Shown here: one piece after another, positions 45,959 to 54,720 of the stretch | Layout: every line of letters starts with the position of its first letter | Numbering within the stretch: position 1 is the first letter of the stretch | The notes under the pieces: generated by a model | Databases searched by the model: none | What the model saw: only the letters and a program-made list of their open reading frames with translations | What the model was told of the DNA's origin: nothing | Assembly (NCBI GenBank): GCA_944325215.1 | Contig: CALUZC010000012.1 | Coordinates: 1-64,000, forward strand | Direction of reading: 5' to 3' | Origin: an uncultured Mucispirillum sp. | GTDB taxonomy: Bacteria > Chrysiogenota > Deferribacteres > Deferribacterales > Mucispirillaceae | Length of the DNA: 64,000 nucleotides | Position numbers and translations under genes: made by a program

Positions 45959-46444
45959 ATGAAGATAGTTAAGACATTTGAAGATAATTCTGAGGTTGGT
46001 TTTGGTCGTGGAAGATTTGATAATTAGTGCGTGTATTATATTGCTCCAACAGGACAGAAAAAAGCACCGAAAGATATTGAATATTTTTCTTTTATAAAAG
46101 AACTTGATGAGACATATGGTTCAGATATGGTCTATAATCTTATATTTGAAATTTTCAAAAAAACAACTAATAATGTTGACACGCAAATTTTAGAGTATAT
46201 TACTCAACAATGCAAAATAAAATTTGGCACTCAAAGTCTTGAGGCAGATAAGAATATTACTTTTATATACTTGGGAATGATTGCAGAAGAGAATAAGAAA
46301 AATGCTGTAGTAAAAAAACGTATCAAAATGCTTGGAATATATTATTTATTAAAAGAGCATAAAAGTGTTGAAATGTCAGCAACTTGTTTATGCTATATGA
46401 ATGCTGAAGCAATTCTAGAAGAGTGTAGGGTTAGGAATATATAA
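45959..46444 (+). pseudogene. Uncharacterised small protein gene with in-frame amber
   Basis: ATG 45959 (AAGGA upstream) opens MKIVKTFEDNSEVGFGRG and RFDN, then TAG at 46025-46027, then in the same frame CVYYIAPTGQKKAPKDIEYF and on to TAA at 46442-46444. The whole reads as one 161-residue alpha/beta protein. From memory, related small proteins (DUF7004-like) carry FDxWCVY at this point, so TAG most simply replaces a Trp TGG. The downstream part alone could start at GTG 46031 but lacks a good ribosome binding site. Function unknown. It neighbours a DNA adenine methyltransferase, suggesting an accessory insertion between lepA and ybgF. Confidence 0.7.
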
Positions 46445-46446
46445 TT

Positions 46447-47331
46447 TTAATAGTTACTAATAAGTAACTCATTAATTTTTCCCCTTTTTAATGAGTTACT
46501 ATTAATCGCCCTTGTGGCTTCTATTCGTATAATATTTTTGGTGCGATATAACTCATCAAAAAACAAATCATTTTCTGAAGTATTTTTCGGATCTGAATTA
46601 CTTGCAAGAACATAAGCACCTTTTTTATCTGCTTCATTAATAAAAGTTGAAAGACGTATTTGCTCTTTATCATCAAATAGATAAGTAGAGTAATTTGTGA
46701 ATGATGAAGTTTTTGTTAATGGTCTATATGGTGGATCAATATAAATAAAAGTATTACTTTCTATATGATTATATACAGTAGAAAAATCACCACACAATAT
46801 CTCAACCTTTTGTAATATTTGTGATATATTTAATAAATTTTCTTCATCATAAATTGTAGGGTTTTTATATTTACCTGTTGGGACATTAAATTGATTATTT
46901 CTATTTACTCTGTATAGTCCATTAAAACATGTTTTATTTAAAAAAATAAAAAGAGCTGCTTTTTCAATATTGATAGATTTATCTATAATAATGTTATTAT
47001 ATTTTTTTCTTATGCTATAATAAAATAAGTCTTTATCATCTATTGATAATTGTTTGTAGTAAGATGTAATATTTGAAAGATACCCTAAAAGACTATTTAT
47101 ATCTTGCTGTATTGCTTTATATGTGTTTATCAATTCTTTATTGATGTCATTAATAATGTATGTATCTAATTTATAGTTAGTTACTACATCAAAAAAAACA
47201 GCACCACCACCAATAAAAGGTTCAATATATTTATTTATCTTACTTCCTAGTTCTTTTGGATAAAGTGGTCTTATTTTATTTAGAATTTGTCCCTTACCAC
47301 CTGCCCATTTTAAAAATGGTTTTATAAGCAT
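46447..47331 (-). CDS. dam: DNA adenine methyltransferase (D12 class)
   Basis: A 294-residue N6-adenine methyltransferase. SAM-binding motifs X and I are FLKWAGGKGQIL and EPFIGGGAVFFD; the catalytic DPPY motif IV is IYIDPPYRP. This is the Dam/DpnII-M class, which often methylates GATC, but specificity is not readable. No restriction enzyme is next to it, so it may be solitary. An eight-base T run lies in codons for AVFFD (47191-47198). GAGGAC precedes the ATG. Confidence 0.9.
   Translation of the reverse strand: MLIKPFLKWAGGKGQILNKIRPLYPKELGSKINKYIEPFIGGGAVFFDVVTNYKLDTYIINDINKELINTYKAIQQDINSLLGYLSNITSYYKQLSIDDKDLFYYSIRKKYNNIIIDKSINIEKAALFIFLNKTCFNGLYRVNRNNQFNVPTGKYKNPTIYDEENLLNISQILQKVEILCGDFSTVYNHIESNTFIYIDPPYRPLTKTSSFTNYSTYLFDDKEQIRLSTFINEADKKGAYVLASNSDPKNTSENDLFFDELYRTKNIIRIEATRAINSNSLKRGKINELLISNY
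46463..46500. terminator. Hairpin at the convergent ends
   Basis: Eleven-base arms AGTAACTCATT and AATGAGTTACT with a 16-base loop lie within the last codons of the methyltransferase gene and just after the small amber-interrupted gene; probably a shared terminator. Confidence 0.6.
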
Positions 47332-47472
47332 TTTGTCCTCGTATACTCATTATGTAATTTATGTTACTTGATATAATATATTTTAGCAATAAAAACATAG
47401 GTTGATTTAAAATTATATACAATATTATTACAAAAACTAAATATAATAAATTATAAAATATGACAATAAAAA

Positions 47473-47496
47473 AGCCTCTAAATTATTTTAGAGGCT
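47473..47496 (-). terminator. Terminator after the YbgF-like gene
   Basis: Ten-base arms AGCCTCTAAA and TTTAGAGGCT with loop TTAT, followed by a T run on the minus strand. Confidence 0.9.
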
Positions 47497-47507
47497 CTAT
47501 ATCTTAA

Positions 47508-48329
47508 TTATGCACCTAAAGTTTGAAGTTTTTGCCTTGCAAGTGTTGCAGGTTTTGATTTAGGGTATTTTTTAAGCAGGTTTTGGAAAGTAGCTATAGC
47601 TTCCTGCTTTTTACCTTGCTTTTCTTGAACATAGCCTATTTTTAACATTGCATCAGGTATTTTATTTGATTTAGGAAATTTATTTAAAACATCTTGAAAA
47701 GATTTCATAGCATTATTCATATCATTAACAGAGTAGTAAGTTTCCCCTATCCAGTATTGAGCATTGCCTGCTAACTGGTCATTAGGATATTTTTTAATAA
47801 ATTCTTGGAATTTACCTCTAGCATCTTTATATTTTCTTTGTCTGTTAAGTTCGATAGCATAGGAATAAAGACTGTTTTTTGCAGCACCAGAATCTTCAAT
47901 CACTACAATTTGTGGGGAAGAAGATTTACTTTTTGATTTTGATGGTTCTTCATCTAAAACTATAATGTTATTAAGTGGAGCAGAACTGCCTTTTGAAGTA
48001 GTAGTGGAACTAACATTTTGACTGCTTAAATCTTGAGTAGAAGCAGTAGCACCTTTATTACCCTTTAATACTAATATCTCATTATTTAAATACGCAATTT
48101 CAGAACGAAGCTCTGCAATAGCATCAGCATTTGTGGAAACATCGTTTTGAAGGTTGCCACTGGCAGACTGAACATCTTCCATATTCATTTGAGTATCAGT
48201 TAAAGATTTCTGAATAACAACAAGTTCTTCATTAATGTTTGTAAGACTTTTTTTAACAGCATCATTACCACCTGCTGCACAGGACATTACAAATAACCCA
48301 ACTAATGTAGATAATAATATCTTTTTCAT
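47508..48329 (-). CDS. ybgF: YbgF/CpoB-like TPR lipoprotein
   Basis: A 273-residue protein: lipobox LFVMSC at residues ~13-18, a coiled coil (~25-95) for trimerisation, a Ser/Thr-rich linker and three TPR repeats (YSYAIELNRQRKYKDARGKF, AQYWIGETYYSVNDMNNAMK, AMLKIGYVQEKQGKKQEAIA). This is the layout of YbgF/CpoB, which links peptidoglycan synthesis to Tol-Pal constriction, although no tol or pal gene is adjacent. Unusually, it is predicted to be lipid anchored. Confidence 0.88.
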   Translation of the reverse strand: MKKILLSTLVGLFVMSCAAGGNDAVKKSLTNINEELVVIQKSLTDTQMNMEDVQSASGNLQNDVSTNADAIAELRSEIAYLNNEILVLKGNKGATASTQDLSSQNVSSTTTSKGSSAPLNNIIVLDEEPSKSKSKSSSPQIVVIEDSGAAKNSLYSYAIELNRQRKYKDARGKFQEFIKKYPNDQLAGNAQYWIGETYYSVNDMNNAMKSFQDVLNKFPKSNKIPDAMLKIGYVQEKQGKKQEAIATFQNLLKKYPKSKPATLARQKLQTLGA

Positions 48330-48359
48330 TAAATACCTCGCTACTAAGATATATTGGCC

Positions 48360-49292
48360 TTATGAATTCTTATAAATTATAGTGCCTTTTTTATCAAGAA
48401 CAAAATCATCAACAGCTTGAATTAAATCACTTAAATCTGGTTTACCTATAAAACGAGAAGCACCAATACTTAAAAGTTTTCTCTCATTTTCTTCACTAAC
48501 CATAGAAGAGAATACAAGTATAGGCACATCATTAAATACTTCTTTTTCTCTTGTTTTGCGAACAACGTAGTCACCACTACCACCTGGCATTTCAAGGTCA
48601 GTAATAATAAGGTTTGGTTTTTCAACACGTAATCTAGTTAAAAGTTCTATACCATTTTCAAAAGTAGAAGTTTCATAACCTGCTCTATCAAAACTATTTT
48701 TAAGAAGTTTTCTAATAGTAGGAGAGTCTTCTGCTAAAAATACTTTTTTGCCATGACGGTCAGAAGCTCTTGTCATATCTATTTCAGTAGTTTCTCTAAC
48801 CATAGTAATAGGGTTAATTTCAGCAACAATTTTTTCAAAATCAAGCATTTGAATAAGGCGGCCATCAATAGTAACAACACCTAAAACAGAATCTACTATT
48901 TTTAAGTCACTAATTGCTGAATAGTCTTTAATATCACTCCATGTAATACGGTGAATACGAACAACTTCATCAACTAAAAAGCCATTATATGCACCATTAA
49001 AGTATGTAACAATTACTTTTGATTTGCTAAAATCAGGATCCTGCTGCCTAACACCTATCCACTGACCAAGGTTAATAATAGGAATAAGGTTTTGGCGAAT
49101 ATTTGCAGTGCCTAATATAGCAGGGTGAGCATCTGGCACCTGTATAGTAGTTTCTGGGAATACTATAACTTCACGCACTTTTGCAACATTTATACAAAAA
49201 TGATAAGCAATATCGCCATTATTAATAATAAATTCAACAATTTCAAATTCATTAGTTCCTGTTTCTAATAATATACCATGATTAAGAGCCAT
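48360..49292 (-). CDS. cheV: Chemotaxis coupling/receiver protein CheV
   Basis: A 310-residue protein: CheW-like domain (residues ~10-160; TIQVPDAHPAILGTANIRQN, IPIINLGQWIG) followed by a receiver domain (~180-305) with acidic pair LAEDSP, phosphoacceptor Asp in IITDLEMPGG and Lys in FIGKPDL. It couples chemoreceptors to CheA and tunes signalling by phosphorylation, implying motility. Start 49292 has GTGGAG upstream. Confidence 0.94.
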   Translation of the reverse strand: MALNHGILLETGTNEFEIVEFIINNGDIAYHFCINVAKVREVIVFPETTIQVPDAHPAILGTANIRQNLIPIINLGQWIGVRQQDPDFSKSKVIVTYFNGAYNGFLVDEVVRIHRITWSDIKDYSAISDLKIVDSVLGVVTIDGRLIQMLDFEKIVAEINPITMVRETTEIDMTRASDRHGKKVFLAEDSPTIRKLLKNSFDRAGYETSTFENGIELLTRLRVEKPNLIITDLEMPGGSGDYVVRKTREKEVFNDVPILVFSSMVSEENERKLLSIGASRFIGKPDLSDLIQAVDDFVLDKKGTIIYKNS

Positions 49293-49497
49293 ATCATTCT
49301 CCACTTTTAAATACTATTGATACTATCATATGTTTAAATCTTTTGCAATAAGGAAAATAAAATTTATAGGCTTTATAGCCAAAAAAATATAGTAATTTTG
49401 TAGAATTGGTATATTATTTGTATTATATAATAAAAAAATGATATTTTATATAAAGTTTTTCTTGTAATATTATTGAAAATATGTAGTATTATTATGT

Positions 49498-52140
49498 ATG
49501 ATGAGAAAATTATGTTTACTTATAATTATCCTTACTTTTAGTTGTAGCTCATTATATGCTCAAGAGCTTTTTCTTAGGAAGGATAAATATTTTACTGAAG
49601 TTTATTTAAAGCTTGACCCTAAAAACATCAAATCTGTTAATAAAGGTAATAATAAAGTTGTAATTACTTTTAATAATATGATTAAAAAAGGTTTTCAGCA
49701 AAACATAAATGATGATTTTATATCTAATATTCAGGGCAGTGGTAATAATTTTACTATAAATATTAAGCAGGGTAATGAATTTTCCATTGTGCAGGATACT
49801 AATGGTGTAAAAGTTGTAGCTACAAAAGGCAAAACAAATGACAATACACTTTCAAGTTATAATGTAGCAAAACCACTGCTTGATAATAAGACGAAAGATT
49901 TAGAAGATAAAAACCTTCAAGATATGCTTGATGCGGCAGATAGATATATTGCAGCAAAACAATTTCCTCAAGGAGCTCAAATTTTAGGACAGATATTATC
50001 ATCTACTCAAAACCAGTTTTACAGGCAGGAAGCCATGTATAAATTAGGGCAGACATATATGCTTATGGGGCAGTATGATGCACTATATTATACTAATACA
50101 TATGAAGTGTTTGATGAGTTTGCAAAGCAGTATCCTGATAACTTTAGGGCAACAGATGCGCTTTTAAATTCTGCTGAAGCAAAAGAGCTTGGTAACCAGT
50201 ATTTTGAAGCCATTAAAACATACCAAAAAATATATAACACAGTGCCTGATTTAGAAACTAAAAGAAATGCTTTGAAAAAAATGGCTGCTCTTTATAAAAA
50301 AGTGGGGCAGGTGGATAAAGCTATTGATACATACCTTTCCTATTTACGTAATTTCAAAACAGACCAGGATTTTATAAATGGGGAAGTTGGGCAAATGTAT
50401 TATGATATGAACGAGGAAAACCTGGCATTTGAATATTTTTCTACATTAAATCTTGATGAGCTTATGGCTGACCCTGATGTAACATTAACACGTCTTACTG
50501 CTGTGGCAGATACATTATATAAGAAAAACAGAATGGAGCCTGCTTTAAAGTTATATACTCATATACATGAAAAATATCCAGATGAGCCTATTGCCAATAC
50601 GGCTATATTTAGGTCAGCATCTATATTAAATAAATCTGGCAGGAATGCAGATGCAGACCAGCTTTTATTACGTTTAAAACAAATGTATCCAGACAGGGAA
50701 AGCGGTCAGCGTGCTACTATTGAGTATGCGCAAAAATATTTAAATACGAAACCATACGATTATTGGAACAAATTTTTTGCAGACCTGCTTACAAGGCCAG
50801 ATTCTTATGGACTGCATGAAGAAGCAAAATATATGCTTATTAAAACATTATATAAAGAAAACAAAATGGCAGAAGCTGTAGAAATGATTACAAACTTTTT
50901 AGGGCTTTACCCACAAAGTAAATATTTTGCAGAGCTTAATACTATCCGTGAAGATTACATGTTTTCTCAGGTGCAAGATGTTTATAATAAAAAGGATTAT
51001 GTTACAGCAGAACCATTAATAAATAGGTTTAATCAGGAATACCCGGAAAGTAAATACAGGCAAAGAACAGATATAATGCTTAATGAAATAAAATATGGTA
51101 AAATTGATGCTGTATATAAAAATAATGATTATAAGGGTGTAATATCTTTTGTAAATGCCCATCTTGCTACAAAAGAGCCAGAAAAATTTGGTGACAGGTC
51201 AAGGTGGCAAAACCTGCTTGATAATGCAACATATAAAGATTTAAATGTTACATATGGTTCTAAAAATTATCCTGCAGCAAGAGCTGGAGCAAAAGAGTAT
51301 CTGCAAAAATTTCCAACAGGTGCATACAGGTCGCAGGCTGGAGCTATACTTGAAAACTCAATGCTTAAGCCAATGGAAGAAATTTATAGAGCATTGGATT
51401 ACCCTACTGTAGTGCAGCTTTATGATGCTAACAGTGACTGGATAAATACATGGAAAAATAAAGCATTTCAAGACAGAATAAAAACAATGGTTGCCATGAG
51501 TGTTTACAGGCTTGGTTCTCCAAGTAAGGCAAGAACATTTTATGCAGAAATTACACCAAACCCTAAAAATATGGATTATGCAATATTAGGGTATTTATTA
51601 GGTGATAAAAATTTAAAAGTTGATGTTAATAATTTTGATGCAGATACATTTAAGTATATTATAGGTGAATTGGAGCAGCTTGATGTGGATATGGCTGTAT
51701 CACTGCTTGATAAATATACGAAAGATATGAAATATGCTACAAGTTTAAAATATGCTCTTGCTAAAAATATTCCAAGCGATGCTAAAAGGCAGCAGATACT
51801 TATGAGCATATATGATACTATTAAGACAAATTCAGCGGCTCGTTTTGATGGCAGTAACAATGTTTATATGGATATAGGGCTTATTTTTTATAGAAAAAAT
51901 GATTTTAAAAATGCAGTTTTACCATTAAAACAGTTTGTAGATAATTACAGGGAGAAAGATGATAGAAGGGCAGAAGCTTTATATTATCTTGGTAAGTCTT
52001 TTATAAACCTTGGTGATGTTCAGCGTGGATATAACTATTATAATGATATTGTATCCAATATTCCAGATTCTATTTATGCAGGTATAGCGAAAGGGGAGAT
52101 GGAAGAGGATAGCTGGCGTAAAAACTTAAATAATTATTAA
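49498..52140 (+). CDS. Large exported TPR protein
   Basis: An 880-residue protein with a signal peptide (SSLYA), a beta-rich AMIN-like N-terminal domain (~25-105) and at least ten TPR-type repeats to the C-terminus (e.g. YRQEAMYKLGQTYMLMGQYD, ALYYLGKSFINLGDVQRGYN). Probably a periplasmic or outer-membrane scaffold. It is followed 14 bases later by a histidine kinase and NtrC-type regulator, so it may be part of their regulon or sensing. Confidence 0.85.
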   Translation: MMRKLCLLIIILTFSCSSLYAQELFLRKDKYFTEVYLKLDPKNIKSVNKGNNKVVITFNNMIKKGFQQNINDDFISNIQGSGNNFTINIKQGNEFSIVQDTNGVKVVATKGKTNDNTLSSYNVAKPLLDNKTKDLEDKNLQDMLDAADRYIAAKQFPQGAQILGQILSSTQNQFYRQEAMYKLGQTYMLMGQYDALYYTNTYEVFDEFAKQYPDNFRATDALLNSAEAKELGNQYFEAIKTYQKIYNTVPDLETKRNALKKMAALYKKVGQVDKAIDTYLSYLRNFKTDQDFINGEVGQMYYDMNEENLAFEYFSTLNLDELMADPDVTLTRLTAVADTLYKKNRMEPALKLYTHIHEKYPDEPIANTAIFRSASILNKSGRNADADQLLLRLKQMYPDRESGQRATIEYAQKYLNTKPYDYWNKFFADLLTRPDSYGLHEEAKYMLIKTLYKENKMAEAVEMITNFLGLYPQSKYFAELNTIREDYMFSQVQDVYNKKDYVTAEPLINRFNQEYPESKYRQRTDIMLNEIKYGKIDAVYKNNDYKGVISFVNAHLATKEPEKFGDRSRWQNLLDNATYKDLNVTYGSKNYPAARAGAKEYLQKFPTGAYRSQAGAILENSMLKPMEEIYRALDYPTVVQLYDANSDWINTWKNKAFQDRIKTMVAMSVYRLGSPSKARTFYAEITPNPKNMDYAILGYLLGDKNLKVDVNNFDADTFKYIIGELEQLDVDMAVSLLDKYTKDMKYATSLKYALAKNIPSDAKRQQILMSIYDTIKTNSAARFDGSNNVYMDIGLIFYRKNDFKNAVLPLKQFVDNYREKDDRRAEALYYLGKSFINLGDVQRGYNYYNDIVSNIPDSIYAGIAKGEMEEDSWRKNLNNY

Positions 52141-52154
52141 GATATGGTGCAAAT

Positions 52155-53267
52155 TTGTCTGATTTTTCAAATATTAATGTAGATTTGTTAAAAGAAGTTG
52201 TTGAAGCTGTTAATAAAACAACAGAGAGTTTAAAAGAATCATATTCTTTACTGCAGAAAAAACTAGAGCATACACAAGGTCTTTTAGATTCTGTATTAGA
52301 TAATACAAATTCTGCAATTATTGCTCAAGATGATAAAAATGGTGTATTTTTAAAAAACAGGCGTGCAAAGGAATTAATTGACGAGTTAGGTTCAGAAAAA
52401 GTTTTCCATATATTAAGTTTATTTTCTACTACTGGCGTTCATGATTATGATGATGAAGGTAGAAGGTATTTCAGGCTTAGTGTTAGTGCATTAAGTTATG
52501 AAGATTCTGAAGGTTTTGTATATGTTATGGACGATATTACAAGGCTTAAGAAATTTGAGCAGGAAAAACAGAGAAACGAAAGGCTTAGAATAATGGGGGA
52601 GATGGCAGCAAATATTGCACATGAAGTAAGAAACCCATTAGGTTCTATTGAGCTTTATGCTTCCCTTTTGGCAAGAGATTTGGAAAGTGAGCCTGATAAA
52701 AAAAGGCTGACTACTTCCATAATAAAGGGTGTTAGAACTATTAATGCAGTTATTAGTAATACTCTGCTTTTTGCAAAAGAAATAAAAATAAACCCATCAG
52801 AGCATGTTTTGGCAGATATTGTTGATGAAGTTGTGCTTTACCTGCAGCACATTATTAGGGATAAAAAAGTAAAAGTTATAAACAAGCTTGATGAAGAGCA
52901 TGTTATTTATTGTGATGAGGATATGTATAAGCAGGTTATAATGAACTTAATAGGTAATGCTGTTGATGCGGTAGGAGTTGGTGGAGAAATTACAGCCACA
53001 TCAGAGATGACAGATAAATATACAATCCTTCACATAAGGGATAATGGTCATGGAATAGATGAGGATATGTTATCGCGTCTATTTATGCCATTTCAAACTA
53101 CAAAAGCAAAGGGAACAGGTCTTGGGCTTTCCATATCGTATAAGATTATAAAGGCTCATGGTGGTGATATTACAGCAGAGAGCAATGGAGAAAACTACAC
53201 TATGTTTACTGTTAGTGTGCCCACAAAATCATATGCATTATCTTTGGAGGAAGAAAATGGTGAATAA
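52155..53267 (+). CDS. Cytoplasmic PAS histidine kinase (NtrB/FlgS-like)
   Basis: A 370-residue kinase with no membrane segment. N-terminal coiled coil (~15-45), PAS-like domain (~45-130), HisKA with phospho-His in AHEVRNPLGSIEL, and HATPase with NLIGNAVDAVG, DNGHGI and GTGLGLSISYKI. The lack of a membrane sensor resembles NtrB or FlgS. Start is TTG. It overlaps the response regulator start by 11 bases, so they are a cognate pair. Confidence 0.9.
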   Translation: MSDFSNINVDLLKEVVEAVNKTTESLKESYSLLQKKLEHTQGLLDSVLDNTNSAIIAQDDKNGVFLKNRRAKELIDELGSEKVFHILSLFSTTGVHDYDDEGRRYFRLSVSALSYEDSEGFVYVMDDITRLKKFEQEKQRNERLRIMGEMAANIAHEVRNPLGSIELYASLLARDLESEPDKKRLTTSIIKGVRTINAVISNTLLFAKEIKINPSEHVLADIVDEVVLYLQHIIRDKKVKVINKLDEEHVIYCDEDMYKQVIMNLIGNAVDAVGVGGEITATSEMTDKYTILHIRDNGHGIDEDMLSRLFMPFQTTKAKGTGLGLSISYKIIKAHGGDITAESNGENYTMFTVSVPTKSYALSLEEENGE

Positions 53268-54699
53268 AAACATATTAATAGTTGATGATGATGATAATAT
53301 GCGTGAAGCCATGAAAGAGACAGTTTTAAGGCTGAATATTAATGTGGATACAGCTGAGAACGGTCGTAAAGGTTTTGAAATGGCCACTAAAAAAGTATAT
53401 GATTTAATTATTAGTGATATGCGTATGCCAGAGATAGATGGTCTTTCTATGTTTGAAATGTTAAAAGCTACTGGTATAAAAACACCTGTTTGTTTTGTAA
53501 CAGCATATGGTTCTGTAACTGGAGCTGTGGAAGCATTAAAAATAGGTGCTTATGACTATATTTTAAAACCATTTTCCCCAGAAGTAATAGAAGAATTAAT
53601 AAGAAGAACATTTGAATTAACTGAAAATAAAAGTGCAGCTAATGAACAGGTGGAACAGTTAGACCATAATCAAAAAGGCACGGTGTATAAAAGTGCATAT
53701 ATGGAGCATGTGTTTTCGCTGGCAAAAGATGTGGCAGAAAGTGAAGCTACTGTTTTAATAACAGGTGAATCAGGAACAGGTAAGGAAGTGCTGGCACGTT
53801 TTATACATGAAAATTCAGGCCATTCAAAAGGTCCATTTGTTGCAGTAAACTGTGCGGCTATTCCAGAAAACTTAATAGAAAGTGAGCTTTTTGGTTATGA
53901 AAAGGGTGCTTTTACTGGTGCTGTTAATAAAAAACTTGGTAAGTTTGAATCAGCAGATGGTGGCACAATTTTACTTGATGAAATAGGGGAGATACCTATA
54001 CATTTACAGGCAAAACTGCTTCGCGTGCTGCAGGAAAAAGAGGTGGAAAGGTTAGGTGCATTAAAACCAAGTAAGATTAATACAAGGGTTCTTGCTACAA
54101 CTAACAGGGATTTAAAAGCTATGAGCGAAGAAGGCACTTTTCGGGAAGATTTATATTACAGGCTTAATGTTATCAGTATGGAACTTCCACCACTTAGGGA
54201 TAGAAAGGAAGATGTGGCAGACTTATCTGCATTTTTTATAAAAAAATATTCTGAAATTAATAAAAAGCCAGTAAAACCATTATCAGAAGATGCATTAAAA
54301 GCATTACAGAGTTATGAATGGCCGGGTAATGTGCGTGAGTTAGAACATACTATTGAAAGGGCTGTAGTTTTATCAAAAACAGCAGAGATAACATCAAAAG
54401 ATTTATTTTTACATGGAATTACCATTGCAGGCTTTAAATCTAAACCAGAAAGTGAAACTGTATTAGAAGAAAAAGAACCAGTAAAAAAACAAAGTGAAGT
54501 TAATGATGATGGTATGGGCAGTGCCGTAGGTAGAACTATTGCAGATGTAGAGCAGGAACTTATACTTAAAACACTGCAAGATGTGGCAGGCAATAGAACA
54601 AAAGCTGCAGAAATTTTGGGCATTACTGTTAGAACATTAAGAAATAAATTAAATGAATATAGAGATATGGGTATAGATGTGGAGGAATACCTTAAATAA
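53257..54699 (+). CDS. Sigma54-dependent NtrC-family response regulator
   Basis: A 480-residue regulator: receiver (1-120; VDDDDNMREAM, Asp in IISDMRMPEIDG, Lys in YILKPFS), AAA+ domain with Walker A GESGTGKE, GAFTGA sigma54 loop (YEKGAFTGAVN) and GNVRELEH, and a C-terminal Fis-type helix-turn-helix (NRTKAAEILGITVRTLRNKL). It activates RpoN promoters on phosphorylation. Start 53257 follows GGAGGAAG within the kinase gene. Confidence 0.95.
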   Translation: MVNKNILIVDDDDNMREAMKETVLRLNINVDTAENGRKGFEMATKKVYDLIISDMRMPEIDGLSMFEMLKATGIKTPVCFVTAYGSVTGAVEALKIGAYDYILKPFSPEVIEELIRRTFELTENKSAANEQVEQLDHNQKGTVYKSAYMEHVFSLAKDVAESEATVLITGESGTGKEVLARFIHENSGHSKGPFVAVNCAAIPENLIESELFGYEKGAFTGAVNKKLGKFESADGGTILLDEIGEIPIHLQAKLLRVLQEKEVERLGALKPSKINTRVLATTNRDLKAMSEEGTFREDLYYRLNVISMELPPLRDRKEDVADLSAFFIKKYSEINKKPVKPLSEDALKALQSYEWPGNVRELEHTIERAVVLSKTAEITSKDLFLHGITIAGFKSKPESETVLEEKEPVKKQSEVNDDGMGSAVGRTIADVEQELILKTLQDVAGNRTKAAEILGITVRTLRNKLNEYRDMGIDVEEYLK

Positions 54700-54720
54700 T
54701 AAGCTATTAGGAGTATATAC

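Noticed and set aside
6130-46027. General reassignment of TAG as a sense codon
   Set aside because: Many intact conserved genes here (for example dxr, cdsA, argS, trmB) end normally at TAG, so wholesale reassignment is not supported; only leaky readthrough remains possible.
46031-46444. Independent gene starting at GTG 46031
   Set aside because: The upstream frame continues through the TAG with coding character and a better ribosome binding site, so a single interrupted gene is the simpler reading.
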